Shown in pieces: positions 63,806-64,000 of a DNA stretch of 64,000 bases. This stretch comes from Listeria floridensis FSL S10-1187 (GTDB taxonomy: Bacteria; Bacillota; Bacilli; Lactobacillales; Listeriaceae). Under the pieces are notes generated by a model that was not told where the DNA came from, searched no databases, and saw only the letters and a list, made by a program, of their open reading frames with translations. How positions within the stretch are numbered: the first letter of the stretch is position 1; each line of letters opens with the position of its first letter. The stretch lies in contig NZ_AODF01000020.1 in NCBI RefSeq assembly GCF_000525875.1, positions 1 to 64,000 of the forward strand. Direction: 5' to 3'. Made by a program: the position numbers and the translations under genes.

Positions 63806-64000
63806 TCATGCTCCCTGAGGTGCGAACGAATCATCGTAGCGCACCTCAAGATTCACAAATTTATTATATTCCTTTACAAACGCCAATTTCACATCGCCAA
63901 CCGGACCATTCCGTTGTTTCGCAATGATAATTTCAATTGTGCCGTCATTTTCACCTTCGCGATCATAATAATCCTCACGATACAAGAAAGCCACAATATC
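63806..64000 (-). CDS. dnaB: Replicative DNA helicase, C-terminal 64 codons only
   Basis: The gene enters from the right window edge and stops at 63806. The visible end reads VAFLYREDYYDREGENDGTI and IIIAKQRNGPVGDVKLAFVKEYNKFVNLE, the RecA-type ATPase C-terminus of DnaB helicases (motif H4 region, AKQRNGPxG). It ends SFAPQGA. DnaB unwinds DNA ahead of the replication fork; Listeria and Bacillus genomes often name it dnaC. Confidence 0.93.
   Translation of the reverse strand, partial: DIVAFLYREDYYDREGENDGTIEIIIAKQRNGPVGDVKLAFVKEYNKFVNLEVRYDDSFAPQGA

Overview
The window looks like a low-GC Firmicute chromosome, most likely Listeria or a close Listeriaceae relative. The basis is gene content and order: tadA, cydABCD, gluconate kinase and the large SRP RNA lie in one block, and purA sits a few kilobases from dnaB. 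Other fits are T7SS-type, LPXTG and PrfA/Crp-like proteins, tRNA-Lys and a Gram-positive HssRS/HrtAB heme system. I infer the genus from synteny and protein character only; no search was run.

Layout. 0-3 kb (minus): N-terminus of a probable LXG/T7SS effector, an unknown membrane-anchored protein, a 3-hydroxyacyl-CoA dehydrogenase and the SRP RNA gene ffs. 3-13.2 kb: gluconokinase, the cytochrome bd operon (cydA-cydB plus its two-gene ABC exporter), tadA, then an acyl-CoA synthetase on the plus strand. 13.4-14.9 kb: an Mga/AtxA-like regulator. 15-42.4 kb (minus): about 27 kb of surface-polysaccharide genes in two back-to-back clusters. Each has an initiating sugar-phosphate transferase, Wzz-like chain-length protein, BY-kinase, Wzy-like polymerase, flippase, glycosyltransferases and a UDP-sugar dehydrogenase. 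Each is also associated with a Crp/PrfA-family regulator, a small lipoprotein and a large secreted Ig-repeat protein. 42.7-51 kb: two related secreted proteins (one with 13 Ig-like repeats), a second Mga-like regulator and an LPXTG protein. 51-55 kb: MFS transporter, orphan phage-type holin, a divergent phage-type XRE repressor/ImmA pair, YbaK-like deacylase, TfoX-C protein, tRNA-Lys. 55-57.6 kb: CycA-like amino-acid permease with a cre site, and a complete Fst-type type I toxin-antitoxin locus. 57.6-64 kb (minus): purA, an hssR-hssS-hrtB-hrtA operon with an internal HssR box, a universal stress protein and the C-terminus of dnaB.

How the parts fit. Cluster 1 (about 15-26 kb) carries WecC-like and WecG/TagA-like enzymes, pointing to an N-acetylmannosaminuronate-containing polymer. 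Cluster 2 (about 27.5-42.4 kb) has UDP-glucose dehydrogenase, a 4,6-dehydratase, an epimerase and a PglD/NeuD-like acyltransferase, pointing to a different acidic, acylated polymer. The secreted Ig-repeat proteins and lipoproteins beside them may work at the same cell surface.

Data quality. At least 24 single-base indels, nearly all in homopolymers and mostly +1, break 18 otherwise intact genes, including cydA. Removing or adding the one base restores a multiple of three and a full-length family member each time. I treat these as sequencing or assembly errors and give repaired gene spans. Many genes here therefore look broken but probably are not.
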